DNA from: an uncultured Lachnospiraceae bacterium
GTDB taxonomy: Bacteria > Bacillota > Clostridia > Lachnospirales > Lachnospiraceae
NCBI GenBank assembly: GCA_910583965.1
Contig: CAJUAE010000023.1
Location: 1 to 39,631, forward strand
Direction: 5' to 3'
Length of the DNA stretch: 39,631 bases
Shown: positions 8,490 through 17,692 of the stretch, one piece after another
How the letters are laid out: the number at the start of each line of letters is the position of its first letter
How positions within the stretch are numbered: position 1 is the stretch's first letter
Notes under the pieces: model-generated
The model's database searches: none
What the model saw: the letters and a program-made list of their open reading frames with translations, nothing else
What the model was told of the DNA's origin: nothing
Made by a program: the position numbers and the translations under genes

Positions 8490-9179
8490 ATGAGTCTTTT
8501 TAAAGAATTATATGCTAAGGATGAGCTGCCTTATGACAAATTTATGAGGCTTGGGCCGGAATGTCTTTCGGATGCCGAGCTTCTTGCTATTATGCTCAGA
8601 ACCGGAACAAGAGACAAGACTCCTATTGAACTGGGCAGAGAGATTTTAAAGCTGGCTGGTGAAGGTATGGGGCTTTTGGGCTTGTATCATTTTGGAATTA
8701 GAGATTTAATGCAAATATCGGGAATTGGTGAGGTCAAAGCAGTGCAGCTACTTTGTATTGCTGAGATTGCCAAGCGGACTTCTAATTTGCAGGCAAGACC
8801 AGACCTTACTTTTGACAAACCTGAGACAGTGGCAGCTTACTATATGGAACAGATGCGACACAGAGATACAGAGCAGCTTTTGCTTGTGCTTCTTGATGCC
8901 AAACGGCATATAGTGGACGAGTCTGTATTGTCAACAGGTACATTTAATGCAACCTTGATCTCACCGAGAGAAATCTGTATTAGAGCCATGCGCAATGAAG
9001 CATCCTATATCGTGATTCTGCATAATCACCCTAGTGGTGATCCGACACCTAGTAGACAAGATGTGCTGGTGACACAGAAGATAAAGGAAGTATCCGATTT
9101 AGTTGAAATTCCATTGCTGGACCATATCATTATCGGGGATAACAGATATACCAGTTTTATTCAAAAAGGACTTTTATGA
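8490..9179 (+). CDS. radC: RadC/JAB1-MPN-domain protein
   Basis: RadC proteins combine an N-terminal helix-hairpin-helix region (LSDAELLAIMLRTGT, then ISGIGEVKAVQLL) with a C-terminal JAMM metalloprotease-like domain. The metal-site motif HNHPSGDPTPSRQD is at 9021-9062. The biochemical function is unsettled, despite the historical DNA-repair name. The frame is open from ATG 8415 (254 residues). ATG 8490 gives 229 residues, aligns with the usual family start, and has AAGG nine bases upstream; the upstream ATG has its GGAG only three bases away. The stop overlaps the start region of mreB, as is common for radC-mre operons. Confidence 0.93.
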   Translation: MSLFKELYAKDELPYDKFMRLGPECLSDAELLAIMLRTGTRDKTPIELGREILKLAGEGMGLLGLYHFGIRDLMQISGIGEVKAVQLLCIAEIAKRTSNLQARPDLTFDKPETVAAYYMEQMRHRDTEQLLLVLLDAKRHIVDESVLSTGTFNATLISPREICIRAMRNEASYIVILHNHPSGDPTPSRQDVLVTQKIKEVSDLVEIPLLDHIIIGDNRYTSFIQKGLL

Positions 9180-9193
9180 GGAAAGGAGTTGTT

Positions 9194-10204
9194 ATGTTGG
9201 CTAACAACGCATTTGGTATCGATTTGGGTACTAGAACAATTAAAATTTACAACGCTCACAGTGACAATGTTATTGTTGAGAAAAATATGATCGCGATTGA
9301 GGACAAAAAAAATTTATTTGCATATGGTGACTCTGCATTTGAAATGTTTGAGAAGGCACCATCTAGTATTGAAATATCCTATCCGCTGTGCAATGGTGTT
9401 ATTGCGGATATTAAAAATATGCAACTGATTCTTAAAAATTTTATACTGGACTGTAACAAGGGCGTCGTAAAGCCTGCAGAGTTTTATATTGCAGTTCCAT
9501 CAGATATTACGGAGGTAGAAAAGCGGGCATTTTCTGATTTAGTGAAAGATGCTAACATCAAGGCAAAGAAAATTCTGCGTGTGGAGAAGGCAGTGGCAGA
9601 TGGACTTGGGCTTGACATTGATGTCAAGAATGCGCAAGGAATCCTTGTTGTAAATGTTGGATTTCATACAACAGAAATTTCTATTTTGTCATTGGGGGGT
9701 ATTGTGCTTAGCCGGTTGATAAAAGTGGGAGGACAGAAATTTGATGAGTCAATCAAAAATGCTATTCGCAAGGAATTTAGTTTGATTGTTGGCAGCAAGA
9801 CCGCAGAGAATGTCAAGATAGATCTTCGGGAACTCGAGGAGGATAAGCGAAAAGCTGTTGTATATGGCAGAGATATTGTGACAGGGCTTCCTATGGAAAA
9901 GGAGATACCGACGGATTTAGTGAGCGAGAGTATGCTCGAGAATTTTAATGTGATTATTGATAATATTAGGGTGATACTTGAGCGGACTCCGCCTGAGCTT
10001 TCCGCAGATATTTTCCGCAGAGGAATTTATCTGACAGGAGGTGCGTCACAGGTTGTACACTTAGCGGAACTGATTGCGAAAGGAACAGGGCTAAAGGTAA
10101 ATGTGAGTGAGAATCCAGTGTCTGGAGTTGCCCTTGGACTTGCTAAGATTATCAAAGATGATAACTATAAATCAGTTGCATATTTAGAAGGAATGGGGCG
10201 CTAG
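9194..10204 (+). CDS. mreB: Divergent MreB/Mbl-like actin homologue
   Basis: This is the actin-like rod-shape protein expected between radC and mreC; 336 residues from ATG 9194, which has AAAGGAG five bases upstream. The first phosphate loop is recognisable (FGIDLGTRTIKIY), and ERTPPELSADI and ISILSLGGIV are typical of MreB. The phosphate-2 loop, normally DIGGGTTE, reads NVGFHTTE (154-161), so the metal-coordinating Asp and two Gly are replaced. The usual EEPxAAAIG segment reads VEKAVADGLG, and LTGGGA reads LTGGAS. Polymerisation or ATP hydrolysis may therefore be altered. Context firmly supports a cell-shape role with MreC, MreD, PBP2 and RodA. Confidence 0.88.
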   Translation: MLANNAFGIDLGTRTIKIYNAHSDNVIVEKNMIAIEDKKNLFAYGDSAFEMFEKAPSSIEISYPLCNGVIADIKNMQLILKNFILDCNKGVVKPAEFYIAVPSDITEVEKRAFSDLVKDANIKAKKILRVEKAVADGLGLDIDVKNAQGILVVNVGFHTTEISILSLGGIVLSRLIKVGGQKFDESIKNAIRKEFSLIVGSKTAENVKIDLRELEEDKRKAVVYGRDIVTGLPMEKEIPTDLVSESMLENFNVIIDNIRVILERTPPELSADIFRRGIYLTGGASQVVHLAELIAKGTGLKVNVSENPVSGVALGLAKIIKDDNYKSVAYLEGMGR

Positions 10205-10209
10205 TATTC

Positions 10210-11082
10210 ATGAGTCCGGTGGCAAAGAGAAAAAAAAGTAAATTCTCTATTCCAGGCAAATATCTGTTGCTAATTTTGACTTGTGTCTGCGTAGCGCTGA
10301 TGGCTGTGACGTTTTTTACAGATTATTCTGCATCGTCGCTTAATAAGCTGGTAGGCTACGTTGTGGTTCCATTTCAGGATGGTGTCAGTCGCATTGGCAC
10401 TTGGATATCTGTTCGTATAGATGAGCTTGGAGAGTTGCGGATTGTGCTTCAAGAAAATCAGGAACTCAAACAGCAACTTGATGAGCTGACAATTCAGAAT
10501 ACCCAACTTCAACAAGACAAATATGAACTGAATAACCTGCGAGAATTATACAAGTTGGATGAACAGTACAGCGGATATGAGAAGGTCGGTGCCAGAATTA
10601 TTGCGAGAGATAGCGGAAATTGGTTCCATGCATTTACAATTAATAAAGGAGCAGAAGATGGGCTATCCATCGATATGAATGTGATTGCCGGCGGAGGATT
10701 GGTTGGGAGGATTATTGATATTGGACCAAACTGGGCAAAAGTAAATGCTATTATCAATGATGATTCTAATGTGAGTGGTATGGTGCTTGCAAGTTCAGAT
10801 ATTTTGATGGTCAGTGGCTCACTCCAGTTGATGGGAGAGGGCGTGATTGAATTTGGACAACTTATTGATTCGCAGAATACTGTGGAAGTTGGCGACAAGG
10901 TGGTCACATCAAATATTAGTGATAAGTATTTGCCAAGCATTTTGATTGGATATATCAGTGAGATTAATCAGGATTCTAACAATATAACAAAATCGGGAAA
11001 AATTACGCCAGCAGTTGACTTTGAACACCTTGAGGAGGTGCTTGTTATCTTAAAGACAAAACAACAAATAGAGGATAAGTAG
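10210..11082 (+). CDS. mreC: Rod shape-determining protein MreC
   Basis: MreC is the extracytoplasmic scaffold that links the MreB cytoskeleton to PBP2 and RodA during side-wall synthesis. The 290-residue protein has a basic N-terminus, one membrane segment (about 18-37), a coiled coil rich in Gln, Glu and Leu (about 70-110), and a C-terminal beta-domain. That domain includes ARIIARDSGNWFHAFTINKG and GGGLVGRIIDIG, both characteristic of the family. It begins 5 bp after mreB and ends 4 bp before mreD, consistent with one operon. Confidence 0.95.
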   Translation: MSPVAKRKKSKFSIPGKYLLLILTCVCVALMAVTFFTDYSASSLNKLVGYVVVPFQDGVSRIGTWISVRIDELGELRIVLQENQELKQQLDELTIQNTQLQQDKYELNNLRELYKLDEQYSGYEKVGARIIARDSGNWFHAFTINKGAEDGLSIDMNVIAGGGLVGRIIDIGPNWAKVNAIINDDSNVSGMVLASSDILMVSGSLQLMGEGVIEFGQLIDSQNTVEVGDKVVTSNISDKYLPSILIGYISEINQDSNNITKSGKITPAVDFEHLEEVLVILKTKQQIEDK

Positions 11083-11086
11083 ATTC

Positions 11087-11602
11087 ATGAAAAGAAATAT
11101 TATATTATTTTTGATAATGTTGTGCGGATTTGTTCTTCAGACAACACTGTTTCAGTCGCTGAGCTTTGGGGGGATATCTCCGAATATACTGATTATTATC
11201 ACTGTGTCTTATGGATTTATGTATGGTGGGAAATGTGGTATGGTGGTCGGCTTTTTGTGCGGGCTGCTAATGGATATCTTTTATGGAAGTGTACTTGGGT
11301 TTTATGCTTTGATCTATTTGTACATAGGCGCTGCAAATGGTGTATTTCACAGCATTTTTTATCAGGATGATATCAAGTTGCCGCTGGTATTAATTTTTGT
11401 GAGTGACTTTGTCTATACATTTATCTGTTATGTATTGTTGTATCTCTTGCGGAAACGGTTTGATATTTTATATTATTTAAAATATATTATGATTCCTGAA
11501 GTTGTGTACACAATTTTTGTTACAGTGTTTATATACCCGATGATATTGTTTCTAAATAGAACGATAGAAGATGTCGAAAGAGGTGACAATAAGGTTGTTT
11601 AG
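11087..11602 (+). CDS. mreD: Rod shape-determining protein MreD
   Basis: The 171-residue protein is a small integral membrane protein with about five hydrophobic segments. It includes GISPNILIIITVSYGFMYG and GFLCGLLMDIFYG, which resemble the family core. It belongs to the elongasome and is positioned as usual after mreC. Its 3' end overlaps the PBP2 frame by up to 32 bp. MreD proteins are poorly conserved in sequence, so the assignment rests on topology plus location. Confidence 0.92.
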   Translation: MKRNIILFLIMLCGFVLQTTLFQSLSFGGISPNILIIITVSYGFMYGGKCGMVVGFLCGLLMDIFYGSVLGFYALIYLYIGAANGVFHSIFYQDDIKLPLVLIFVSDFVYTFICYVLLYLLRKRFDILYYLKYIMIPEVVYTIFVTVFIYPMILFLNRTIEDVERGDNKVV

Positions 11603-14465
11603 AAGGATTGGCGAAAGTCTATATAATCTGCTGACATCTAGGCTGTTACTGCTGTTTATTGTATTTGTGGGAATGGCAGCTATTTTGATTTACAGGCTGT
11701 TTGACTTGCAGATTGTAAATGGTGAGTCGTATTTGAACAATTTTCGACTGATGATACAAAAAGAAAAGGTCATAGAGGGGACGCGCGGTAATATTTATGA
11801 CAGAAATGGCAATCTGCTTGCGTACAATGAACTTGCGTATTCTGTTACGATAGAGGATGTATATGAATCTGGTTCAGGTAGAGAAAAGTTAAATACGACT
11901 CTTTATAAGTTGATTCATATGATTGAAGAAAATGGCGATAGTATCATCAGCGATTTTAATATTATATTAAATGACAATGGAGACTATGAATTTACTGTTG
12001 AAGGGACTCGGTTATTGCGCTTTAAAGCAGATGTGTATGGGTGTGCTAAGATTGATGGACCAGATTTTAAATATTATATGAAAAATGCTTCCGCACAGGA
12101 AATTATAGATTATCTTGTCAATCGGTTTAAAATTGGCGCCTATCATGAGAATGACAGTGGTAAGAGAGAGTTTGTCCCAACAGAAGGATATAGCAAAAAG
12201 GAAGTTTTACAGCTTGTAACACTTCGATATCAGATGAATCTATATAGCTATCAGAAGTATATTCCAACGACCGTTGCGACAGATGTCTCGTTAAAGACAG
12301 TAGCAGTAATTATGGAAAATGCAGCAGAATTGGAAGGTGTTGCGATAGAGGAGGATATGATACGAAAATATAATTATCCGTTTTATTTTTCTCATATCCT
12401 TGGATATACTGGAAAGATTTCCTCTGAGGAACTTTCAACACTATCGGAGCAGGACGATAGTTATACCATGAATGATACTGTTGGAAAGGGCGGTATTGAG
12501 CAAGTAATGGAACTCAAACTTCAGGGAAAGAAGGGTTCTGAGACCATTTATGTTGACAATATGGGAAAGGTCGTTAACACGACAGACCATGTTGAGGCGC
12601 AGGCGGGAAATGATGTATATCTAACTTTGGACAAAGATTTACAAGTAGCAATTTACAATATTTTGGAAGAAAAAATAGCAGGTATTCTTGTTAATAAAAC
12701 TAGAAATATCTTTAATTATGACCCGCTTTCTTCGTCGTCACGACAGAATATTATTATTCCTATTGATGATGTATATTTTGCCTTGATTAATAATAATGTG
12801 ATTGACATTAATCATTTTATAGATGCAAATGCTTATGATACAGAAAGAGAAGTTTATCAAATTTTTCTTGAAAAACAGCAGGAGGTTCTTGCATCGCTTG
12901 CAGAAGAACTATCCACGAAAAGAACTCCATATAATAAACTTACAAAGGAGTATAAAAACTATCAGAGTTATATTGTCTCTATGTTGACTGAAAAAGAAGT
13001 TTTGATTCAGTCAGCTATAAATAGGGAAGATCCAATTTATGTTGCATGGACTACAGACGAGGTTATCAGTTTAAATGAATACCTGACTTATGCGATATCC
13101 CAGAATTGGATAGACATTACGAAATTATCTGTAAATTCTCAGTATTCAGATTCTACAGAAGTATTGAATAGTGTGATACAATATATAATAGATAATCTTA
13201 AGAATAACACACGTTTCTCTAAAAAAATATATAAATTTATGATTAGCAATCAGACCATTACTGGCCGACAAATTTGTATGTTACTTTGGGAACAGGATTT
13301 GATTACAGTTGAGGAGAGCAAAATTACAGCACTTAAAAATGGCGCGACGAGTCCTTACAGTTTTATGATGGAAATGATACGAACATTGCAGATTACGCCG
13401 GCACAGTTGGCTTTGGATCCTTGCACAGGTTCCTGTGTTGTCACTGATGTCAATACCGGAGAAGTTTTGGCATTGGTATCTTATCCAGGATATGATATCA
13501 ATAAATTGGCGAATGGAGTAGATGCAGAGTATTTTGCAAAATTGCAAGCGGACTTGTCCGTACCACAATGGAGTGCTGCCACACAACAGCAGACTGCGCC
13601 AGGCTCTACATTTAAAATGGTTTCGGCGGTTGCTGCAATAGAGGAGGGGGTGATTTCCTCTCTGAGAGAGACAGTTCATTGTAATAGTATTTTTGACAAA
13701 CTTGCACCGACAATACATCGGTGTTGGTCTTCAGTAGGACATGGTTCAATGAATCTTTCCAATGCGATTGCAAATTCGTGCAATGTATATTTTTATGAAG
13801 TTGGTTATCGCCTTGCACAGGATAGTTCGGGTTACAACAGTGATTATGGTCTTGACAGATTGGCAAAGTATGCCGATATGTTTGGGCTTACAGAGAAATC
13901 AGGTGTGGAGGTAACAGAATCTGAGCCAAAGTTTTCTGATGAGTATCCAGTTCCGTCTGCAATTGGCCAGGGAACGAACAATTATACGACAGTAGGACTT
14001 GCAAGATATTTGACAGCAGTAGCAAACAGTGGTACTGTATATCAGTTAAGTATTTTGGACAAGCTGACAGATTCGCAGGGAAATCTGGTTGAAGATTATA
14101 AACCGGAGGTAAGAAATACAATTGAGATTGACAATAGTATATGGAATGCGATTCATGATGGAATGCGGTCTGTAGTAGAAAAGAAAGCATACTACAGAGA
14201 GTTGCCAGTTAATGTTGCCGGCAAGACTGGTACGGCACAGGAGGGGCGCAACCGCACCAACCATGCACTTTTTCTAAGTTATGCACCCTATGAAAATCCT
14301 GAGATATCTGTAACAGTACGTATTGCATATGGATATAGCTCAGATTATGCAGCGCAAACTGCAAGGGATGTATATAAATATTACTATGGTTTGGCAGAGG
14401 AGGATGAGCTTCTGACAGGAACAGCAGCGACTCTTGATGCTGTCAGTGGAACACAGCAGGATTAA
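11571..14465 (+). CDS. mrdA: Penicillin-binding protein 2, elongation-specific transpeptidase (enlarged)
   Basis: This class B PBP cross-links peptidoglycan of the lateral wall together with RodA. It has an N-terminal membrane anchor (about 18-45), the dimerisation-domain motif EGTRGNIYDRNGNLLAYN, and the three catalytic motifs: STFK at 679-682, SCN at 736-738 and KTGT at 885-888. At 964 residues it is well above the roughly 600-700 of many PBP2s. About 240 residues of no recognised domain are inserted between LTLDKDLQ (351-358) and DPCTGSCVVTDVNTG (616-630). The start is uncertain: ATG 11571, GTG 11583 and TTG 11595 are in frame, and the latter two are better placed behind AAGAGGTG-like sequences. 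Confidence 0.95.
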   Translation: MSKEVTIRLFRRIGESLYNLLTSRLLLLFIVFVGMAAILIYRLFDLQIVNGESYLNNFRLMIQKEKVIEGTRGNIYDRNGNLLAYNELAYSVTIEDVYESGSGREKLNTTLYKLIHMIEENGDSIISDFNIILNDNGDYEFTVEGTRLLRFKADVYGCAKIDGPDFKYYMKNASAQEIIDYLVNRFKIGAYHENDSGKREFVPTEGYSKKEVLQLVTLRYQMNLYSYQKYIPTTVATDVSLKTVAVIMENAAELEGVAIEEDMIRKYNYPFYFSHILGYTGKISSEELSTLSEQDDSYTMNDTVGKGGIEQVMELKLQGKKGSETIYVDNMGKVVNTTDHVEAQAGNDVYLTLDKDLQVAIYNILEEKIAGILVNKTRNIFNYDPLSSSSRQNIIIPIDDVYFALINNNVIDINHFIDANAYDTEREVYQIFLEKQQEVLASLAEELSTKRTPYNKLTKEYKNYQSYIVSMLTEKEVLIQSAINREDPIYVAWTTDEVISLNEYLTYAISQNWIDITKLSVNSQYSDSTEVLNSVIQYIIDNLKNNTRFSKKIYKFMISNQTITGRQICMLLWEQDLITVEESKITALKNGATSPYSFMMEMIRTLQITPAQLALDPCTGSCVVTDVNTGEVLALVSYPGYDINKLANGVDAEYFAKLQADLSVPQWSAATQQQTAPGSTFKMVSAVAAIEEGVISSLRETVHCNSIFDKLAPTIHRCWSSVGHGSMNLSNAIANSCNVYFYEVGYRLAQDSSGYNSDYGLDRLAKYADMFGLTEKSGVEVTESEPKFSDEYPVPSAIGQGTNNYTTVGLARYLTAVANSGTVYQLSILDKLTDSQGNLVEDYKPEVRNTIEIDNSIWNAIHDGMRSVVEKKAYYRELPVNVAGKTGTAQEGRNRTNHALFLSYAPYENPEISVTVRIAYGYSSDYAAQTARDVYKYYYGLAEEDELLTGTAATLDAVSGTQQD

Positions 14466-14476
14466 AAGGAGTAGAT

Positions 14477-15157
14477 GTGAAAAATTCAGTAATTTTAAAA
14501 AGTTTTTCTAACGGTATATCAGTTATTTTAGACAGTGTGATTTCCTTTGAGGAACTGCTGAATGATATCGCAGTCAAATTTCGAGATGCGGATGGATTTT
14601 TTAAGGACGCATCAGTAGTAATTTCTCTAGAAGGGAGAGAACTGACTGAAGTGCAGGAACGTCAGATTTTGGACGCAATTACACAGAACTCCCGTTTGAA
14701 AATACTTTGCCTTATGGAAAAGGATGAGGAGAAAAGTTTAAGATTTCTCGAAGCACAAAACAGGTTGAACTTTCATAATGATGAAAACAGCGGACAGTTT
14801 TACAGAGGAACGCTTCGAGAAGGAGCAAGCATAGAGACGGAACACAGTATTATTATTCTCGGTGATGTCTGTGAAGGGAGCTGTGTGTATTCTAACAAGG
14901 ATATCGTTGTTCTTGGAACATTAACAGGTGATGTATATGCAGGAGCAGGAGGGAATAATAGTCATTTTATTGTAGCGCTTGACATGAATCCCGGTGTTCT
15001 TCAGATTGGCGATCTTGTGTACAGCGGTCAGTTGCAGAAAACATCTAGATGGGGATTTCGCAAGCCTCAAGCAGTACCAAAGATTGCGTATACGTATAAT
15101 GGTGAAGTGCTGATTGAATCTATTACGAAAGAATTGCTGGACAGTTTTACCATATAA
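14477..15157 (+). CDS. minC: Septum site-determining protein MinC
   Basis: MinC inhibits FtsZ polymerisation and keeps division away from the poles, recruited by MinD. The 226-residue protein has a divergent N-terminal domain (about 1-90). Its C-terminal beta-helix domain starts near 110 and carries GTLREGASIETE, IIILGDVCEGSCV and GTLTGDVYAGA. The GTG start has AAAGGAG upstream. It sits 11 bp after the PBP2 gene, which ties the Min system to the shape operon. Confidence 0.93.
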   Translation: MKNSVILKSFSNGISVILDSVISFEELLNDIAVKFRDADGFFKDASVVISLEGRELTEVQERQILDAITQNSRLKILCLMEKDEEKSLRFLEAQNRLNFHNDENSGQFYRGTLREGASIETEHSIIILGDVCEGSCVYSNKDIVVLGTLTGDVYAGAGGNNSHFIVALDMNPGVLQIGDLVYSGQLQKTSRWGFRKPQAVPKIAYTYNGEVLIESITKELLDSFTI

Positions 15158-15259
15158 TATCGTAAATTTGACTATAAGAAGGTGTTCTTGCTTCTTGCAG
15201 TATATCTGAAATTATATAGGTGTTCAGAGAACCATTATTAGTAATGGAGGATTATTCCT

Positions 15260-16069
15260 ATGAGTGAAGTGATTGTTGTTACATCAGGAAAAGGCGGTGT
15301 GGGTAAGACCACTACATCTGCAAACGTAGGAACGGGTCTGGCTGAGATGGGGAAAAGTGTAGTTTTAATTGACGCAGATATTGGGCTTAGAAATCTGGAT
15401 GTTGTGATGGGGTTGGAAAACCGTATCGTCTATAATCTCGTTGACGTGATTGAAGGGAATTGCAGATTAAAACAGGCATTGATAAAGGACAAAAGACACA
15501 CTGGCTTATTTCTTATGCCAGCGGCACAGACACGAGATAAGAATTGTATTACACCAGGACAGATGATAAAGCTTATTGATAGTTTAAGAGAACAATTTGA
15601 TTACATAATTTTGGATTGTCCTGCAGGAATTGAACAGGGATTTCAAAATGCTATTGCAGGTGCTGACCATGCAATAGTTGTGACAACGCCAGAAGTCTCA
15701 GCGATACGAGATGCAGACAGAATTATTGGACTTCTTGAGGCGAATGAGATTAAGAAGGTTGACTTGGTGTTGAATAGGTTGCGACAGGACTTGATTCGTC
15801 GAGGCGAGATGATGACTGTTGATGATGTGATTGATATATTGGGGCTTCCGCTTTTAGGTGTAGTGCCAGATGATGAGAATGTTGTGATCGCGACGAATCA
15901 AGGAGAACCAATCGTGGGAAAGAACACGGAGGCTGGACAAGCATTTTATAACATTTGCAAACGTTTGGAGGGAAAAGAAGTTCCTTTCCGAGATTTTGGT
16001 AAAAACATTACAATTTGGACAAGATTTTCAGCATTGTTCAAAAGAAATCTACAGGAGGAGCGGGCATGA
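15260..16069 (+). CDS. minD: Septum site-determining ATPase MinD
   Basis: MinD is the membrane-associating ATPase of the Min system. The 269-residue protein has the deviant Walker A GKGGVGKTTTSANVG (10-24), LIDADIGLRNLD, and LDCPAGIEQGFQNAI. It ends in a basic, hydrophobic C-terminal helix (RFSALFKRNL) that fits a membrane-targeting sequence. A 16-base inverted repeat CCATTA-TTAG-TAATGG (near 15231-15246) touches the GGAGG Shine-Dalgarno and could modulate translation. The last four bases overlap the minE start. Confidence 0.97.
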   Translation: MSEVIVVTSGKGGVGKTTTSANVGTGLAEMGKSVVLIDADIGLRNLDVVMGLENRIVYNLVDVIEGNCRLKQALIKDKRHTGLFLMPAAQTRDKNCITPGQMIKLIDSLREQFDYIILDCPAGIEQGFQNAIAGADHAIVVTTPEVSAIRDADRIIGLLEANEIKKVDLVLNRLRQDLIRRGEMMTVDDVIDILGLPLLGVVPDDENVVIATNQGEPIVGKNTEAGQAFYNICKRLEGKEVPFRDFGKNITIWTRFSALFKRNLQEERA

Positions 16070-16335
16070 GTTTATTTTCTCTTTTTAAAAGAAAAACATC
16101 GAGTCAGATAGCAAAAGATAGGCTTAAAATCCTGCTGATATCAGATAGAGTCAACTGTTCTCCTGAGATGATGGAATTGATTAAGAACGATATTGCGCAA
16201 GTGATATCAAAGTATATGCAGATTGATGCATCCAGCATGGAGGTTCAGATTGCCAAGACTGGAAATACAGCAAGAAATGGAAAAAAAATGCCTGTGTTAT
16301 ATGCAAACATACCAATTTTGGATTTGCGTAGTTAG
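16066..16335 (+). CDS. minE: Cell division topological specificity factor MinE
   Basis: MinE stimulates MinD ATPase activity and drives Min oscillation. The 89-residue length is typical. The N-terminal amphipathic segment MSLFSLFKRK is followed by SSQIAKDRLKILLISDR, the conserved anti-MinCD helix region. The ATG overlaps the minD stop (ATGA) and has GGAGGAG upstream. The open frame reaches back to 16015, but that extension lies within minD. The presence of MinE makes this an oscillating MinCDE system rather than the MinCD/DivIVA type. Confidence 0.95.
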   Translation: MSLFSLFKRKTSSQIAKDRLKILLISDRVNCSPEMMELIKNDIAQVISKYMQIDASSMEVQIAKTGNTARNGKKMPVLYANIPILDLRS

Positions 16336-16336
16336 C

Positions 16337-16400
16337 TATGAAATCAGAGAGTTTATCATTTGGATTTAAGTACCTGCCAAAGCGGGTGAATGGGAGTTAA
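16337..16400 (+). repeat. Diverged copy of the 65-bp repeat
   Basis: This 64-bp stretch aligns end to end with the tandem units at 4945-5139. The conserved parts include TGAAATCA at the start and AAAGCGGG, GGGAGTTA at the end. The GC stem has become ACCTGC/GCGGGT: the outer pair changes G-C to A-U while pairing is kept. It fills the minE-rodA gap almost completely. Confidence 0.65.
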
Positions 16401-16427
16401 TGTAAGATTATATGAAGGACAGAGATA

Positions 16428-17540
16428 ATGCTTAAAAGATACAGAGTGAGAGATTATGATTTTAAATTAATCATTTTGCTGGCAGCAGTGACAGTGATTG
16501 GAATATTTTCTATTGGCAGTGCTAAAGTAGATGTTCAGAACAAGCAGATACTGGGATTTGTTATGGGATTTTTTATAATGATTGTGCTTTCCTTTTTTGA
16601 CTATTCTTTTTTTCTGCGTTTTTATTGGATAATTTATGGTTTGAACATTGCCTTTTTACTGATGGTAATCCCTTTCGGAAAAGTAGTAAACAATGCAAAG
16701 CGATGGTTAGAGCTTGGTGGAATACGGTTTCAGCCGTCGGAACTTACCAAGATTATGCTGATATTATTTTATTCTCAATATATTATGAAGCATTGGGAAA
16801 AGCTTAATTCCTTGAAGAATATAGCATTGATGATCTTGTTGTTGCTGCCGCCACTGTATTTGATTTACGATCAGCCAGACATGTCAACTAGTATTGTAAT
16901 TGCAATGATTTTTTGTGTTGTATGGTATGTTGGTGGGTTGAGCTACAAGATTATCTTTGGCGTACTTGCAGTAGCAGTTCCCGCAGCAATTATATTTTTT
17001 GTCATGGTTTTACAACCAGATCAGACTATTATCAATGAGTATCAGCAAGAGCGTATTCTGGCATGGCTAGAACCAGAAAAGTATGCGCAGACAACAGCAT
17101 ATCAACAGACGAATGCTGTGATGGCAATTGGTTCTGGACAGTTGTGGGGCAAAGGACTAAACAATACCATGATCTCTGTGAAAAATGGAAACTTTGTATC
17201 GGAACCAGAAACAGACTTTATCTTTACTGTAGTGGGAGAGGAGCTTGGATTTGTGGGAGCTTGTTTGGTTGTGGTTTTGCTGTTTCTTATCACATTGGAA
17301 TGTCTCAATGTTGCAAGAAAGGCAAAAGATCTTGCGGGAACCTGTATTGCTTCGGGAATGGCAGCTCTTATCGGATTTCAAAGTTTTGTCAATATGGCGG
17401 TTGCCACTGGTATTTTTCCAAATACAGGAGTTCCGCTACCATTTGTCAGTTATGGTCTTACCTCATTGGTAAGTCTTTACATTGGAATGGGTATTGTACT
17501 AAATGTACGATTGCAGTGTATTAGAAAATACAATAATTAG
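16428..17540 (+). CDS. rodA: Peptidoglycan glycosyltransferase RodA (SEDS family)
   Basis: RodA polymerises lipid II into glycan strands together with PBP2. The 370-residue polytopic protein has about ten membrane segments. SEDS signatures include AKRWLELGGIRFQPSEL (about 90-106), YDQPDMSTS with the conserved Asp, and GFQSFVNMAVATGIFPNTG with PLPFVSYG near the C-terminus. RodA rather than FtsW or SpoVE is inferred from its place after mre, mrdA and min. AAGGA lies nine bases upstream of the ATG. Confidence 0.93.
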   Translation: MLKRYRVRDYDFKLIILLAAVTVIGIFSIGSAKVDVQNKQILGFVMGFFIMIVLSFFDYSFFLRFYWIIYGLNIAFLLMVIPFGKVVNNAKRWLELGGIRFQPSELTKIMLILFYSQYIMKHWEKLNSLKNIALMILLLLPPLYLIYDQPDMSTSIVIAMIFCVVWYVGGLSYKIIFGVLAVAVPAAIIFFVMVLQPDQTIINEYQQERILAWLEPEKYAQTTAYQQTNAVMAIGSGQLWGKGLNNTMISVKNGNFVSEPETDFIFTVVGEELGFVGACLVVVLLFLITLECLNVARKAKDLAGTCIASGMAALIGFQSFVNMAVATGIFPNTGVPLPFVSYGLTSLVSLYIGMGIVLNVRLQCIRKYNN

Positions 17541-17692
17541 AGAAAAGATAGTCATGTTGCACAAAGCTTGTAGAAAATGTTAAATTTTTTTGAATTAAAT
17601 GATAAAAATATAGATTTTTAGAGATAGAAGGGTTAAAATATTCTTAGAAAATATTTTTAGATTAAAAATTGACAAAGGAAGGTGCATAGACT

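Noticed and set aside
17669..17674. Perfect TTGACA before mgsA
   Set aside because: It is about 20 bp from the start codon, so no -10 could fit before the gene.
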